A stretch of 15,261 nt of DNA from G963674505 sp964575975. Lineage in GTDB: Bacteria > Desulfobacterota > Desulfobacteria > Desulfobacterales > SKZT01. Of this stretch, positions 15,207 to 15,261 are shown piece after piece. The notes below the pieces were generated by a model. That model did no database searches. It saw nothing but the letters and a program-made list of their open reading frames with translations, and was not told the origin of the DNA. Location: NCBI GenBank assembly GCA_964575975.1, contig CAZNTU010000133.1, forward strand, positions 1 through 15,261. Reading direction: 5' to 3'. The number at the start of each line of letters is the position of its first letter. Position 1 is the stretch's first letter. The position numbers and the translations under genes were made by a program.

Positions 15207-15261
15207 GCCGAGGTAGCTCAGTCGGTAGAGCAGGGGACTGAAAATCCCCGTGTCGGCAGTT
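15207..15261 (+). tRNA. tRNA-Phe (anticodon GAA), 3' end cut by window edge
   Basis: The first 55 nt of a tRNA are present. They comprise the acceptor strand GCCGAGG (15207-15213), TA, the D arm GCTC...GAGC with AGTCGGTA loop, the anticodon stem GGGGA/TCCCC and the loop CTGAAAA with anticodon GAA at 15240-15242, which reads Phe codons. The variable loop GTGTC and the start of the T arm (GGCAG TT) follow. About 21 nt, including the 3' acceptor strand, lie outside the window. Confidence 0.95.

Overview
The window looks like a piece of a Gram-negative, probably Desulfobacterota (former Deltaproteobacteria) draft or metagenome-assembled genome. The grounds are outer-membrane biogenesis genes (Omp85/POTRA and TamB), a DUF3786 protein (a family I associate mainly with sulfate-reducer relatives), a textbook sigma-54 promoter in front of glnB, and an acidic repeat protein of a style I associate with Desulfobacterales. 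The lineage is an inference, not a search result. A 100-N scaffold gap shows the assembly is unfinished. Composition is even and codon use is similar throughout. I see no transposase, integrase, prophage gene or CRISPR array.

Left part (1-6631, minus strand): a four-gene leftward cluster. It reads: unrecognised winged-helix protein, DUF3786 protein (TTG start), TamB, then an Omp85-family protein with tandem POTRA domains that runs off the left edge. Spacings are 12 bp, a 4-bp ATGA overlap and 30 bp, so an operon is likely. The last two genes form a TamA/TamB-like module for moving or inserting material between the inner and outer membranes.

Middle (6632-7278): about 650 bp without a credible gene. 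It holds a leftward sigma-70-type promoter candidate, a run of palindromes that would lie in a roughly 300-nt leader, a dyad, and a sigma-54 promoter reading right into glnB (PII nitrogen regulator). glnB stands alone. It converges on the next operon across a perfect 30-bp inverted repeat.

Right-middle (7794-12313, minus strand): a tight valS - nadC - rhomboid operon. The rhomboid protease carries a C-terminal domain that reads like the substrate-binding domain of DnaJ/Hsp40. Upstream (12558-14169) is a highly acidic protein built on a 19-residue repeat and ending in a long helix. The assembly gap falls inside its repeats, so its true length is unknown.

Right end (14170-15261, plus strand): a divergent intergenic region, then rsmE (16S rRNA m3U1498 methyltransferase). 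A tRNA-Phe(GAA) follows, cut by the window edge, and the -35 box of its candidate promoter overlaps the rsmE stop codon.
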